Part shown: in pieces, positions 13,043-28,605 of the stretch
How the letters are laid out: each line of letters starts with the position of its first letter
Position numbering within the stretch: position 1 is the first letter of the stretch
From: Gadus chalcogrammus
Taxonomy: Eukaryota > Chordata > Actinopteri > Gadiformes > Gadidae
Direction: 5' to 3'
Length of the DNA: 64,000 nucleotides
Assembly: GCF_026213295.1 (NCBI RefSeq)
Contig: NC_079432.1
Coordinates: 10,494,876-10,558,875, forward strand
Position numbers and translations under genes: made by a program
The notes under the pieces: generated by a model
Told to the model about the DNA's origin: nothing
Databases searched by the model: none
The model's input: the letters and a program-made list of their open reading frames with translations, nothing else

Positions 13043-14608
13043 TGAGAATCTGTCTCTGCTAACATAATATTATGCAACCAAGATGCATGTCCAATACAAT
13101 GGCAACACATTGAATTGTGACACATTTCTCATTAGGTTTAAATGTATTCCCTTTCACACTGGGGCAGGCTTGCAAATTTGCCTTGGATATAATTGCGACT
13201 TGGCTATTTTCTATTATATGTGAGCCATAAAGCGCATTAACATTCATAGAGCTGTGAAATAAGGAGCAGGGTAACGGCTGAGGAGGGATTTTCGCCATTT
13301 TCCAAGACAAATATGGACTGAAGTATTCTGGGTATAGTCTAGACCGTAAGGTGGTTGTTTAGCTATTCTGCATAATCACATGAAATGAGAAAATAAATAA
13401 TTGATCACCTGGGAAATAGTGAGAAAGATAGCATATGCAACCAGTTTTTGCTACAGGGCAATTAGCTTATTGTCACCCTGGCTAAGAAATCCTCACAGCC
13501 ATGGCCAGCTGGGCAATGGGACTATATTATCACAGCAGCAGGAGAGGAGAAAGTAGAGAGAAAAGCATGTGAAGTAACGAGTAGAGATGAATGATTAAAG
13601 AGAGGATAAAGTCGAAGGAGTAAATGATGGCTGGTCGCCCCTTTTTTCAAGAGGTGCTCCAAGCCAAGCACATGTTTCCTGGCTGACTTGGGCTATGTAT
13701 CATTTTTAAATGGTCATTAGTTTGGCGGCACAATTGGCAGAGCTTGAAACAAAACCCGTCCCCAGACAGACAGATGGCCGAACCGAGCAGTGCGGTGTCA
13801 AGAGAGAAATGAAATCAAGCGCAAGGGAAAAATGAAGTTGTTTTTTTTTCATTCGCCTTATCAGGGCGGCCGTATCTCTGCCGTGTTTGAAACACGACCC
13901 GCCGCGTTAGACCATATCCGCCCATAGAGGGTTTTTCCATTTCATAACACACAGCAATAGCACCAAGGAAACTCAATTAGGAATTTAATGTTGACACTTT
14001 ACCTGAAAACACACTTTGAGAGCTGCTCTAATCCCTCCACTGTGTGTGTTCTGGGAACAGGGTCAACGTCACAGACCAAAGCCACACTGTATTTGGGAAG
14101 TTGCCACTGGCAAAAACTCTGAGAGAGACACTTTGTCCTTCAATAATCCACCGTTCATCTCTCCAGATCCCAGATTACATAAGCTTTCAGCAGGCTCTTT
14201 ACAAGACCATGTTTGAGGCAAAATGTAAAACCCAATGACAGCCAGCTCACCCCAACGGTAGCTTAGCATGATAGGATAATGACCCATAATTCATTGTTGG
14301 AGTTTGTCTGTATTTATGGATAACTATTCTTTTGTTGCATTAAAGGAGTAGAAGGCCTCCATGTAAAGTTGTCCTGTTTGCTCATATTAATAAATACAGA
14401 TGAAAGCGTGGTTGTATTTTGCTGCATAAACACTAACAGCAGTGCAGTGTGTTGGGCTCATTTTCTTCTGAATAGGAAAAATGCAGGGAGAATAATTAGA
14501 GGCAAATGTCCTCAATGGCTCAAGCCAGCCCCACGGAGACCAAATGTCCATTCATTATTTACCATCTTTCCACCAAAGAAAGCTGTTTTTATTAAAGAAA
14601 TATTATGA

Positions 14609-15727
<1,119 letters not shown>

Positions 15728-16336
15728 GAGGCCTGGAGGTCCATTGATGTCTGGCTGTGGTCCGCCACGTTGAAGTCTCAGGCTGGTTTTAAAGCGCCGG
15801 GACGATGCACCGATAGATCCAGCCAGGGCTACTGGGTTTGGGGGGGCGGGCTGCTTGCGAAAGCACAGCTCTGGTTATCAAAGGAACCCAGTGGAGGAGA
15901 TGTTTGCCTCTCTCTGGTAGCATGGAGTCAGGGCACCTGCTGCCGTACACTGCACTACAATGATGCCGCCAGACTTTTGACGATATCCATTGGCTCATAG
16001 GCACGTACCCTTCTGTGCAACTGTGGTTACTGAGCGTGAACTGGTTGATTATCTCAGCTGGTTGCTGAGAAAAGTATGTGCATTTATGGCTCAATATCTG
16101 AAGGCAGGGAATAACAAGGTTCTGCACCTGAACTAGACACAAAATAATATTCCAAAAAATATAAAGACACTACACTGTGAGACAAAATATTCACTGACAG
16201 AGGGACATATATATATATAGTATATATAGAGCATATATATACCTTTTTTATTTGACCAATTTGTTGGTGAAATCCTTTTTTCCAAAAATCCTAATTATTA
16301 TTCTTAACGATTCTACTTGCAACCATGAAGTGATAT

Positions 16337-16371
<35 letters not shown>

Positions 16372-17820
16372 TACCATTTCCAAATAAATGAATCTATAAA
16401 TAGCAGCTGTGTACTATCTATCTCTTCATCTGTGTTTTAAAGATCAGTTTGAAATCAAATTATTTTAAGCTCTTTTGTTTCTCAAGAGATACAATTTGGA
16501 AATATGACGTGGACAATCATTTCAATAAAATCGGTCGGATATTGAATAAATTGACTTGGTGAAGGACATTTAAAAAAAGAGACAAGGAATTCTCAATGTT
16601 ATATTTGTACAGACCTTTCCAAGGACATCTTCTGTAAATGTTTCTGTCTCTATATGAAATTGTTTGTAATTTGCGTCACTGTTTGTCATCATTTTCATAT
16701 TACACAGCTACATTCAAATAGTTTAACAGAGCATGTGGCTCACTTTGTGAACTTCAGTCTTATCTTTTCACTGCTGCACTTTAAAGTTGTCGTACAACCA
16801 TTAATGCATTGGAATATAAATGCAAGAGAAATTGAACACATTTTTTTCAGGTTTCTTTTGTTGATTTTATGTGTTTCATGTAACTTTTGTTGTTGTTGTT
16901 GTTATAAATGGCATGTGCCCCAAACTGAATTCTTTATCTTGTGTTTGTCCCTCTCAGTTGTCTTAACTAAATCACGAATGACCTGAGAGTTAGTACAGAA
17001 GCATACCTCAGTAATAAGAATACACCCATAATGGCACACATTTTATGCATCAGCTTTTGCTCTGGTATTTTATGAAACGGTTTTCCGTACATGAATGAAG
17101 AAAGGTGTAGAAATATGTTCAAGGGATTATTGAAGGAGACATGATGCGGGAATATTTTTGAAAATATCTGTCCACTTTATTTAAAAGAAATGCAATACAC
17201 CTCAATTTAAAACCACACCTTCAGTCATTTGATTGTTTAGTTATTAATTAATATTTTTATTCCACCTTCAGACCAAGCAATGTCTTTCTGATCAGCCATT
17301 TATAATTTTTGCTATTTGTGATAGCTCAAATTGGGGCTATACCTGTACACTCCAAAATGTTCACTGGGTTAAATAGCATATTGCTGAAGCTAACATTTGA
17401 CTTCCATTTACAGACTGAAAACACAACCCAACTTAAACACTTAAACAAGTAGTTGGTTATAGCTATTTTGCAGAATTTTACCCCATTCTCCACTCTCAGA
17501 ATCCTCCATCTTTCCAAAATACATTTCTTTATTGCATTCTTTTCTCCATTGCTTATATTTTCTTAAGTGGAGTAAAGTTTGCTATAGTTTTTTTTTTTAC
17601 TTAATTTGCTTATTTTTCTGCTGTTACTGATTTGGCCACCACAGACATTTGTATATTTAGCTTCAAAGCGCTTTAATGTTTTTTTGTATTTCACTGTAAC
17701 CAAAGCAATATCAAACTAACATATTCAAAATACCTTTGCTCACCGAAAACTCAAATCGCATATCATTCATAACCATATTTAATTTTGTAATCAGGTATTC
17801 AAAATAAAAAGAACTACCCA
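15728..17820 (+). other. kcnk3: Probable kcnk3 3' UTR
   Basis: Non-coding DNA after the kcnk3 stop changes abruptly from GC-rich to AT-rich. Candidate poly(A) hexamers AATAAA occur at 16524-16529 and 17803-17808, the second in an AT-rich setting. TA dinucleotide arrays lie near 16208-16240 and 16338-16370, and a short GTT array at 16887-16901. No open frame here looks coding. The exact 3' end is inferred; transcript data would fix it. Confidence 0.5.
16336..16370. repeat. (TA)n microsatellite
   Basis: A TA array of about 30 bp. A shorter, interrupted TATA tract lies at 16208-16242. Confidence 0.92.
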
Positions 17821-20800
17821 AATCCTGCTTTGTTTTCGGTCTATAAATGGTTTGTGAAAAGTACAAGATATGTAATGATTATAGATAATGTCACCTACTC
17901 AGACAGCACACAATGCAGTTCAACAGGGGGTTAGCATGAATGCCCTTTAATCTTAAAGACAATCTTGGGAATGATACATCAATTTATACTTTTCACGGCT
18001 GATAGTTCCATCCCATTTTGTACTTCTTTCAATTTCCCCATAACATGCAGAATTTAGTCTGTTCATCTAAATAATTGGCACCTCTGAGTTATTAGCTTAT
18101 CAGCTCAAAGGCTGTGTTTCAGCATATTCTCTAGTGTGGCTCTCTGCTGTATTAATGTGAATACAAAGGATTATATGCACAGTCTGACATCCCTCCAAGT
18201 TAAACCAACAAAATCCTAGCTAGTGTAGGCAATTCGGCGAACCCAGTCTAGCTTTGTGGTAGACTCCGGTCATGCAGACAGCGTAGACGAGCAGATCGAA
18301 TGAAGTTAGTCGGCTTGTAGGTAGACGAAACGCTAGGCCATCAAATCATTCCATTTCATTTCACTGGGGAGTTGCTAACCCTACACTCGTACCCTGGGTT
18401 TAATACTCCAGAGAAAACAGTACCATGACAGACACAAACATTTTTATTAGTACCATAGTACTAATTGTAATATAACTAATAACTGTAAACTAGCAGAGCA
18501 TATGTTATTTGAGGAATATATCGGTTATAGGATGGGATTTTATTTATAACATTACTAAAATCACTATGTATCCGCATTGATCACAAATATTAACAGGTAA
18601 CTTTAAGCAACGAGTTAGTTGAAAAATTATGCATTGCAACTTTAACAACTTTAACTCTAATTAACAGTGAACCAATGGTCTTCTAATGAAGTTCATATTA
18701 AAATAAGATAAATCTGTTTATATAAACTGAGGTATTCATGCCTACTGACCTCAGCCCCTACAATTATGTTATATAATAAGGCGTATGCATTAACTTATAT
18801 TGATTTATGGTTACTTAATGTACCCCTAATGTTATGTGTTAACTTAAAACATTCAGTTATGGTTACATAAATGGTGCGGACCCTGCTATATTAGTGTCTG
18901 TATATAAATATGTAAATAAATGTAGACATACAGATTGTCATTTATTGAGAATAAGTGCATCAACACAGTACAATATTTATACTGCTGTTCATTTATATCA
19001 GGTAATTATCCATTTAATTTCCAAGCCGTTTCTTAAAAAAGAGTTAGGGCTACCCTTACCCTAACCCCATGCAATGAAATGCAGTATGTTGCAGGAATCC
19101 TTTGAGAACATTTTGGAGAATTGTTATTACAATGAATGAAACTAGAGGAAAAGGTAAAAACAATTCCCCCTTGCCTTTTAGTGACATACTTTTGCTTCTC
19201 TGTCTACCCATTTTCTAATTTATCGAATATACAGTAGAGAAAAAAAAAAAATCTCAAAATCTCACCTTTTTGAAGGAAATCCCTCGTACCATGTTATGTA
19301 ACCATGTCATGACAGGTGTGATCCCAGTTTTCTCATTCTTGTTCTGATCTTTATTATGGAACAAGCATGAGCCCCTCTCCTTCACCTCTTGAACGCACAC
19401 ATAGCCTTCATCCTACTTGAATGTACTAATGTGCATGTTGCTTCCCCTTGCATATCTCTCATCTTGTCTAAACTTCCATTCCGGACGATGAATCCAGTTT
19501 CCTGTATAGGGCCGTCTTCCTAAGGTATGGATGTGAGATGTCGCAGCTCATCGCTGTCTTGACGTCACCTGTCTCTTCACATCGCCCTCAGGGACAAACT
19601 CGACTGAGGAATTTCTGCACGATGGACTTTCGAGGGGAAGTCGTTGTTCTTTAAACAGTTATCTCCCATAAAGTTGGCCCGCGGGTTTGTCTCCTTTGCA
19701 CGATCCAATCTAATTCTGAAGGAATGAAACAAATGGAAAATAGGAGCTAAAATATGATATGATATGATACGATATAATCTTGGAGTAGAATGCCCCGAAA
19801 GGCGTGTCACCTCTTCTTCAAGGGAAGCGTGGACATCTACAAGAATAGAACTCTTTTCACGTCCTGTGAGTAAAGGAGGTTAATGAATTGGGGTTCACCG
19901 ACGTGAAATGTTCTTTCTTCTCAAAAGATTAAGATTCCTTTAAAGTCAACGATACTTAACATAATACAATGCAGCATTTCGTAACTATATAGACTTTACA
20001 GCATGAATGTATGCTTTCACAACGTCGTAAGGCAAGGCGACGTGTGAGGAGTGAAAATTAAAGCAAGTTATGTAATATTGCTTTTTGGTTCCCTTTTTGA
20101 AGGAGTATCATCAGTCTGTCTTAAAACTGTGTGGCTGACATTTACTAACACCCCAGACTAATTTCCACCTCTCCACCCACTTTCCTCCACCTTCCCTTCC
20201 TCGATCGCCAACACATTATTTTGTCTTCCTGAGATTGGCCACTTTTACAATCCACTGTCATTAATTCCAGAGGATTATCCCTGAGCGAGTCCCTTTGAGA
20301 GTTGGCAGAGCATGTACAGGTTTTTTAATGAATCAAAGTGAGCAGGGATGCCGGTGAATGAGCTTTGTGTGGTGATCTATTAGTTGGAGCCAGCACCATT
20401 CTAATCGTGTGCCGGCTCCTCCATTCTCAGAACCAGTGGTATTTGGTTGCATCTCTGTTCCATTGAAGCCGACTAATTTTTCCACAGGAAACCGCAAATA
20501 TTTCTGGCTGTTCGGGAGCCTTTATCTCGCAGGCGAAGGGAAAGTCATTAATGGCCTTTTTTTTCAAGGCTATTCATCACAGAGGCGGGGTGTACGTCTG
20601 TTTGCTTTCCCGCAAAAAGTGTCCTCATATTTTGGATGTCTTGTGTTACGTTGAAACAATGTTTGTTTTTGCTCAAAGTAAATTAAGAAGAGAAACTCAC
20701 AACATGTAAATCCCGAGTTCTGAAACGATTATGGCAGAAGGGATAGTGCCTTCAGATGGGCTTACTCCTCAGCTCACACTGTTAGGGATGTCGACACAGA

Positions 20801-21336
20801 GAGCCAAAAGGACACTTCAACTCAGTGTGTCTCTCTCTCTATTTTTCCATTTCTGTTTCTCATCAACCTTGGTGTCCTGTGGGGGCCCTTTTAGAAGTGT
20901 CCAAACGTGGATCGCAGCCAATATGAGGGATGCACTGGTCGCCGCTTGTATGTAAATGAGGACCAGAGGGGTTGTGCTTCGGTTCGTATCGGTGTATGGC
21001 TCTGCACCCCACGCCTCCTGCACTGGACCACGATTGATGGAATGTTTTTGATTCTTTAGACCCATGACAACGTACTTTCACATTTGGCCACTCCTCCACC
21101 GAGTTCACGTGCATGCAGGCATGCTGGTGGAAGGGTGGCTGACGCAGGCGTTACGAATGAGCAGTGATGTGATGGCTTTAAGTGACGTGGGGAGGACAAC
21201 GTTGGTCCTCCTCAAGTCAGTGAATGTTGGTGCAACGGCACAGATCCAAGGGATCACTCGTTGAACTGACTCTCTGACATTGGTGGCGTTGCATAACTGT
21301 GACCCCCCCGGCACTGCTGTAGACTGTCTTATTACA

Positions 21337-21340
<4 letters not shown>
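17821..21340. other. Intergenic, no feature recognised
   Basis: AT-rich unique-looking DNA with no plausible exon on either strand. A short patch near 19045-19066 carries one TTAGGG and one CCTAAC word but is not a telomeric array. Around 20150-20650 the composition is balanced and could hold a conserved non-coding element; this cannot be judged from one species. Confidence 0.6.
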
Positions 21341-21530
<190 letters not shown>

Positions 21531-21659
21531 CCCATATGCATCACAATCACACCGACACACTCAGATACTATATGCATACCGACTCTCCCAAAGAAATGTG
21601 TGCGCAAGCAATCACACAGACCGCTCACATGAACATGTGTGTGCACACACAAATTCACA

Positions 21660-21810
<151 letters not shown>

Positions 21811-22789
21811 AGCCTTTCTGCTTGCATGGACTCAGCTGGGAGGGCAGTTTAATGATCAAAACAAGCTTTTGGCGCTAGCAGAAATGTTCTTCTGCACTAG
21901 TAAGTGCACACAGAATAAAGAATCAGCTGGAAGGTCTTGACTGTGCTCTCTGGCACAACAAGTGTATTCTTATTGCAGATTCCAGCAAGTGGGGTTACGT
22001 TTAGGTCTATGAGAAGATGACTATCATGCAAGCCCTTTGCACCATTCTTTTATATTGACTAGTGTATTAACAAGGCAGCCACTAACCCTTACCCTCACAT
22101 TGGAAACGGCTTTTAGATTGTGGTTTCCTCATTGTCTGTCCAGCTTGCGTTTTTCTGTTTCGTGCCAGTTAGATTAGCCTTAAGTCTATACTTTATGTTG
22201 ACATGATCATACTATAAACATCATGCTGTTTTTGATCAGCCAATTAAGCAAAGTGCAGAACAATTGGAAGAAAGGGGGCATTTTGGACTGATACAGATAG
22301 GTCATGGACATTAAACATATTGGACTACACACCTGGAAGGACATTATTAATGGATTTAGACCTACTACTTCTTTAACTTCAGATTCATTTTTTAAAACAA
22401 ATGAAATTAAATATGAAACATGTTTTGAAACCTAATTTGTTCACTTTGAAGTCAAACTCGTCAGGTGAATGTTTTTTATGTAGTTTTCGACAACACAATC
22501 GCAATACAGATCATCTTGTTCTTCGAATTCTTTCTATCAGTGCATATTACACTGCAGTGAATACAAAAGAATGGAGCCCCATCTCCCTTATGATCAGACA
22601 AAGCTTTAGGGATTCTCTGTCATGTGTCACCCTTGGAACTTGAACACTGCTGTTACAGCTAAAAATAGCTTTCACTTTGAGTCCTTCAGGACCTTTTGTT
22701 TACAGCCAGTGAAACCATACTGATGAACATTTTAGTGAGGTCCCCCCCTTCACTTTAGTCGTCTTTTGAGTGCTATTAATTCTTCATGT

Positions 22790-22882
22790 TTAACCTCTGT
22801 CTTATAACTTTATGCTCTATAAGGTGACCTTGAGTGTCTTGAAAGGCGCCCTTTAAATAAAATTATTATTATTATTATTTGT
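22790..22882 (+). mobile_element. Fish retroelement 3' tail with (TTA)n
   Basis: The segment ends GACCTTGAGTGTCTTGAAAG, GCGCC, CTTTAAATAAAATTATT and then TTA repeats. This resembles a widespread teleost LINE/SINE tail that contains a GTGTCTTGAAA word, an AATAAA and a trinucleotide end. Only the 3' end is recognisable, so it is a truncated copy. Assignment is from recall of the tail pattern. Confidence 0.6.
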
Positions 22883-23371
22883 GGTCATTTCCAATAATAT
22901 TTCTTTAGGAAACATATCTTAGGTCAACATTCACACTTTAAGGTCCCATTATGCAAAGTTGACTGAAGGTTTATTTTGATCGACCTTGGTCTTTGTAGAA
23001 TCAGGGCCCCATAAGCTTCTAGTGGTTAAGGGATGGGTGGGGGGGTTTGGACCACCATGAGTATGACACACACCCGCCATCTCACACAACTCCCGATTCT
23101 GGGTTTCATTTAGTTCAAAGACTACAGCAGATTTCTGCACAAAGTTGCATACCGGATAAGTTCCATTAGCTTCCCACTCCGCTACTGTAGCCGGTGAAGA
23201 TACAACTATTAGAGGATAGCGATTGGGTCCTTTCACTTGATAGAGCCAGTGACAGGCTCAGAAATGTTTCCGACTTCAGCCTCGATTAGCATCAAATCTG
23301 CAGCGCTGCTGCCACTAGTGTCACTTATGATTAGGTGTCCTTAAAGGGAATCTGTAAGGAAGATGTGCACC

Positions 23372-24785
<1,414 letters not shown>

Positions 24786-25786
24786 CCCGCATGTTTTTTT
24801 TTATGACGACCAATAAAAAACGACAGTGTTACCCCTTATGTTTTTTTCATGATGACCAATAAAAAACAACAGTGTTACCCCTTGTGTTTTTTTTCATGAC
24901 GAACAATACAAAACAACAGTGTTACCCCTTATGTTTTTTTTCATGACGATCAATAAAAAAAACTACAGAGTTACCCCTTATGTTTTTTTCATGACAACCA
25001 ATAAAAAACGACAGTGTAACCCCCAATGTTTTTATTCGATACATTTCGACAGTGTTACCCCTTATTGGTTTTTCATGACGAAAGATAAAAAACGACAGTG
25101 TTACCCTTTACGTTTCATTTGAGAAAAACGACAGTGTTACCCCTTATGTTATTTTCCCATGACGACTGATGAAAAACAACAGTTTTACCCCTTGTGTTTT
25201 TTTTCATGACGACCAAAAAAAAAACAAGAGTGTTATTTTTTTTCATGACGCCCAATAAAAAAAAACAGCGTTACCCCTTATGGTTTTTTTCATGACGACC
25301 AATATAAAAACTACAGTGTTACCCCTTATGTTTTTTTCATGACGACCAATAAAAAACGACAGTGTTACCCCTTACGTTTTTTTCATGACGACCAATAAAA
25401 AACAACAGTGTTACCCCTTATGTTTTTATTCATGACGACCAAAGAAAAAATGACAGTCTCACCCCTTATGTTATTTTCCCATGACGACTGATGAAAAACA
25501 ACAGTTTTACCCCTAGTGTTTTTTTTCATGTCGACCAAAAAAAAAACAAGAGTGTTATTTTTTTTCATGACGCCCAATAAAAAAAAACAGCGTTACCCCT
25601 TATGGTTTTTTTCATGACGACCAATATAAAAACTACAGTGTTACCCCTCATGTTTTTTTCATGACGACCAATAAAAAACGACAGTGTTACCCCTTATGTT
25701 TTTTTGCATGACGACCAATAAAAAACGACAGAGCTACCCCTTGTGTTTTTTTTCATGACGACCAATAAAAAACAACAGTGTTACCC

Positions 25787-27163
25787 TTACTGTACGTCCA
25801 CACCAGGAGCGACCAAAGCGTCAAAGACGCTCTGGTCGCTCACAAAGTTTCGCTGCGAATTTTTCTGTTCGCTTTGGTCGCTCAAGTCGCTCATGACGTA
25901 CAATTCAATTATGCAGACGCATTTAAAGGAACCGTATGCGTTTAGTAGGCCCTACAGACAGCCATATCAAATAGTGAACTCTCCCATACACCACCTTGGC
26001 CATATTGCCGAGACGGTTTTGCTTGTTCGATAAAGTGCTTCGACAACAAGTAGGACAGTGATTCCCCCCAATATAAAAAAAATCCTAAAATGTAGGCTAA
26101 TTACAACCGAGAACAAAAAACCCTGCGTGCTGTAGTAGTTAAAATATGTTTCACTGATCTGGATCTGCAAATCATGATCTGCACTCATTCGTCGCATTCA
26201 AAACAAATAGACGTTGGGACACATGGCTAATTTGCATACGTGCACAGGACTGGTTGGCTCCGCAAGGCAAATAATGGAACATATCTATCTATAGGCCTTT
26301 CTGTCTATCTATCTATCAACGCGTGTCTAGTTTTAATGTGATGTATTGTGTGTATTATCCAGTCAGACTTGTTCTGGGTGGTATTGTAGGCTACTGTCCT
26401 GTGTGGGACGAACCACCTAAATGGATTCCCGACGATTTGTGTCGTTTGGTATTAATAAAGACTTGACTATCTATCTATCTAGACTATTTAATTAAAAATT
26501 ATTCACCTCAGGCTCCGTGAATAGTGGGGAATAGAGGGATAAAAGACAAGAGATATATCCCTTGTCATTTATCCCTCGTCTTGTCGATTAGTTTGTTTAT
26601 GTGACGATTTCAAATACTTTTTTGGTTTTGTTTAAAGCATGCTACACGCGATTGGTTGGTTAGATTGGTGGCATCATGTAGAGCAAATTATAATGATTCC
26701 CGCTTAAATACGAACGTTCTAGATGTAGCCTATAAATACTCCCGCTTATCATCACTTGATATCCAAACCACTATGGCGTTTCGATCTCTGAACTGAAAAA
26801 GGGTGGGTTCGTACAACACCGGGTGCCCAGTTACAGCCGCGATTAATACTTCAGCCGACATTTTGTTCAGTGAGTGAATAAAGGTAGGTAGGAACCAAAG
26901 TGCCTGCCGATGTTCCCTGGGATCCACGCAAGCGAAGAGCGTCTACATTCCGATTGGCTGTCAGTGTTTGGTCGCTGAAGCGAATAATAGTCATTTGCAT
27001 AAAGTTAAAAAGTTTTCAACTTCTTTTTGACGCTCTGGTCGCTCAACTTTGGCCGCTGGTAGCGTTGGTCGCTTTGGTCGCTCTGGTCGCTCTTGCCCAT
27101 AGAAAGTGAATGACTTCCGGCGATTTGGTCGCTCAATTCGCTTCTGGTGTGGACGGACAGTTA
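25787..27163. mobile_element. Harbinger-like non-autonomous DNA transposon inserted in the satellite
   Basis: The element spans 25790-27160 (1,371 bp) and is flanked by the direct repeat TTA (25787-25789 and 27161-27163). Its ends form a terminal inverted repeat of about 23 bp: CTGTACGTCCACACCAGG on the left, and the complement of the right end reads CTGTCCGTCCACACCAGA, followed on both by AGCGA. Removing the element and one TTA restores a normal monomer junction (ACCC-TTA-TGG). The subterminal regions are full of GGTCGCT and its complement (several copies on each side), as expected for transposase-binding repeats. No transposase is encoded; the longest frames are under 100 codons. A 3-bp TTA/TWA duplication with such ends fits PIF/Harbinger. 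The family name is an inference. Confidence 0.85.
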
Positions 27164-28392
27164 TGGTTTTTTTCATGACGACCAATATAAAAACTACAGT
27201 GTTACCCCTTATGTTTTTTTCCTGACGACCAATAAAAAACGACAGTGTTACCCCTTATGTTTTTTTTCATGACGACCAATAAAAAACGACAGTTTCCTTT
27301 CATGACGACCAATTAAAAAACGACAGTGTTACCCCCTATGTTATTTTCCCATGATGACTGATGAAAAACAACAGTGTTACCCCTTATGTTTTTTTCATTT
27401 TGACCAAAAAAAAACCAACAGTGTTACCCCCTGTGTTTTTTTTCATGACGGCCAATAAAAAACAACAGTGTTACCCCTTATGTTTTTTTCATGACGACCA
27501 ATAAAAAAACTACAGTGTTACCCCTTATGTTTTTTTCATGACGACCAATAAAAAACAACAGTGTTACCCCTTATGTTTTTATTCGATACATTTCGACAGT
27601 GTTACCCCTTATTGGTTTTTCATGACGAAAAAAACGAGTGTTACCCTTTACGTTTCATTTGAGAAAAACGACAGTGTTACCCCTTATATTATTTTCCCAT
27701 GACGACTGATGAAAAACAACAGTTTTACCGCTTGTGTTTTTTTTCATGACGACCAATAAAAAACAATTGTTACCCTTTATGTTTTTTTTCTTGACGACCA
27801 ATAAAAAACTACAGTGTTACCCCTTGTGTTTTTTTTCATGACGACCTATACAAAACAACAGTGTAACCCCTTATGTTATTTTTCATGACGACCAAAAAAA
27901 AAACGACAGTGCTACCCCCTTTTTTTTTTTCATGACGACCAATAAAAAACGACAGTGTTACCCCTTATGTTTTTATTCATGACGACCAAAGAAAAACGAC
28001 AGTGTCACCACTTATGTTATTTTCCCATGACGACTGATGAAAAACAACAGTTTTACCCCTTGTGTTTTTTTTCATGACGACCAATAAAAAACCAACAGTG
28101 TTACCCCCTGTGTTTTTCTTCATGAACACCAATAAAAAACAACAGTGTTACCCCTTATGGTTTTTTTCATGACGACCAATAAAAAAACTACCGTGTTACC
28201 CCTTATGTTTTTTTCATGACGACCAATAAAAAACAACAGTGTTATCCCTTATGGGTTTTTCATGACGACAGATAAAAAACGACACTGTTACCCTTTACGT
28301 TTCATTTGATAAAAACGTTTTTTTTTTTTTAAATATCTTTTTTTTTCATGACGACCAATAAATAACAACAGTGGTACCCCAGTTGACGTTTT

Positions 28393-28461
28393 TGCGGGGA
28401 TCCGAACCTGAGCTGTGTAGAGTTTTACCCTCCGAACTTATCAATGCACCATCAAGACACC
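28393..28461 (-). other. tRNA-like sequence 1 (higher-order copy 1)
   Basis: On the - strand the sequence contains GGTTCGGATCC (complement at 28398-28408), a good match to the Pol III B box GGTTCRANYCC. About 40 bases upstream lies TGGTGCATTGA, a weaker A-box match. Spacing resembles a tRNA, but paired acceptor and D stems are not convincing, so it is a tRNA-derived relic, not a tRNA gene. Equivalent copies lie at about 30395-30463, 32396-32464 and 34161-34229. Confidence 0.55.
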
Positions 28462-28533
28462 GAATAAAATCATCACAATGGTTATACTTGACTTTATAAT
28501 TCGCATGAAATAGAAATTAGTGTCTTCCAACCG

Positions 28534-28605
28534 AGGACATCAACCGGACTTGAACCCCGGTCTCCAGGGGGTTAGGCAGAGTGCACTCCACTGCACCACT
28601 GAGGC
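28534..28605 (-). other. tRNA-like sequence 2 (higher-order copy 1)
   Basis: On the - strand an A box TGGTGCAGTGG (complement at 28588-28598) precedes a B box GGTTCAAGTCC (complement at 28546-28556) at tRNA-like spacing. A D-arm-like hairpin GTGC/GCAC encloses AGTGGAGT, and a partial T-arm is present (ACCGG/CCGGT). The acceptor ends do not pair, so a functional tRNA is unlikely; a tRNA-derived SINE head or pseudo-tRNA is more likely. Confidence 0.6.

Noticed and set aside
19045..19070. Interstitial telomeric repeat
   Set aside because: Only single TTAGGG and CCTAAC words are present, not a tandem array.
28534..28605. Calling the tRNA-like sequence a functional tRNA gene
   Set aside because: The A and B boxes and a D-arm-like hairpin are present, but the acceptor ends do not pair and the anticodon stem is poor.
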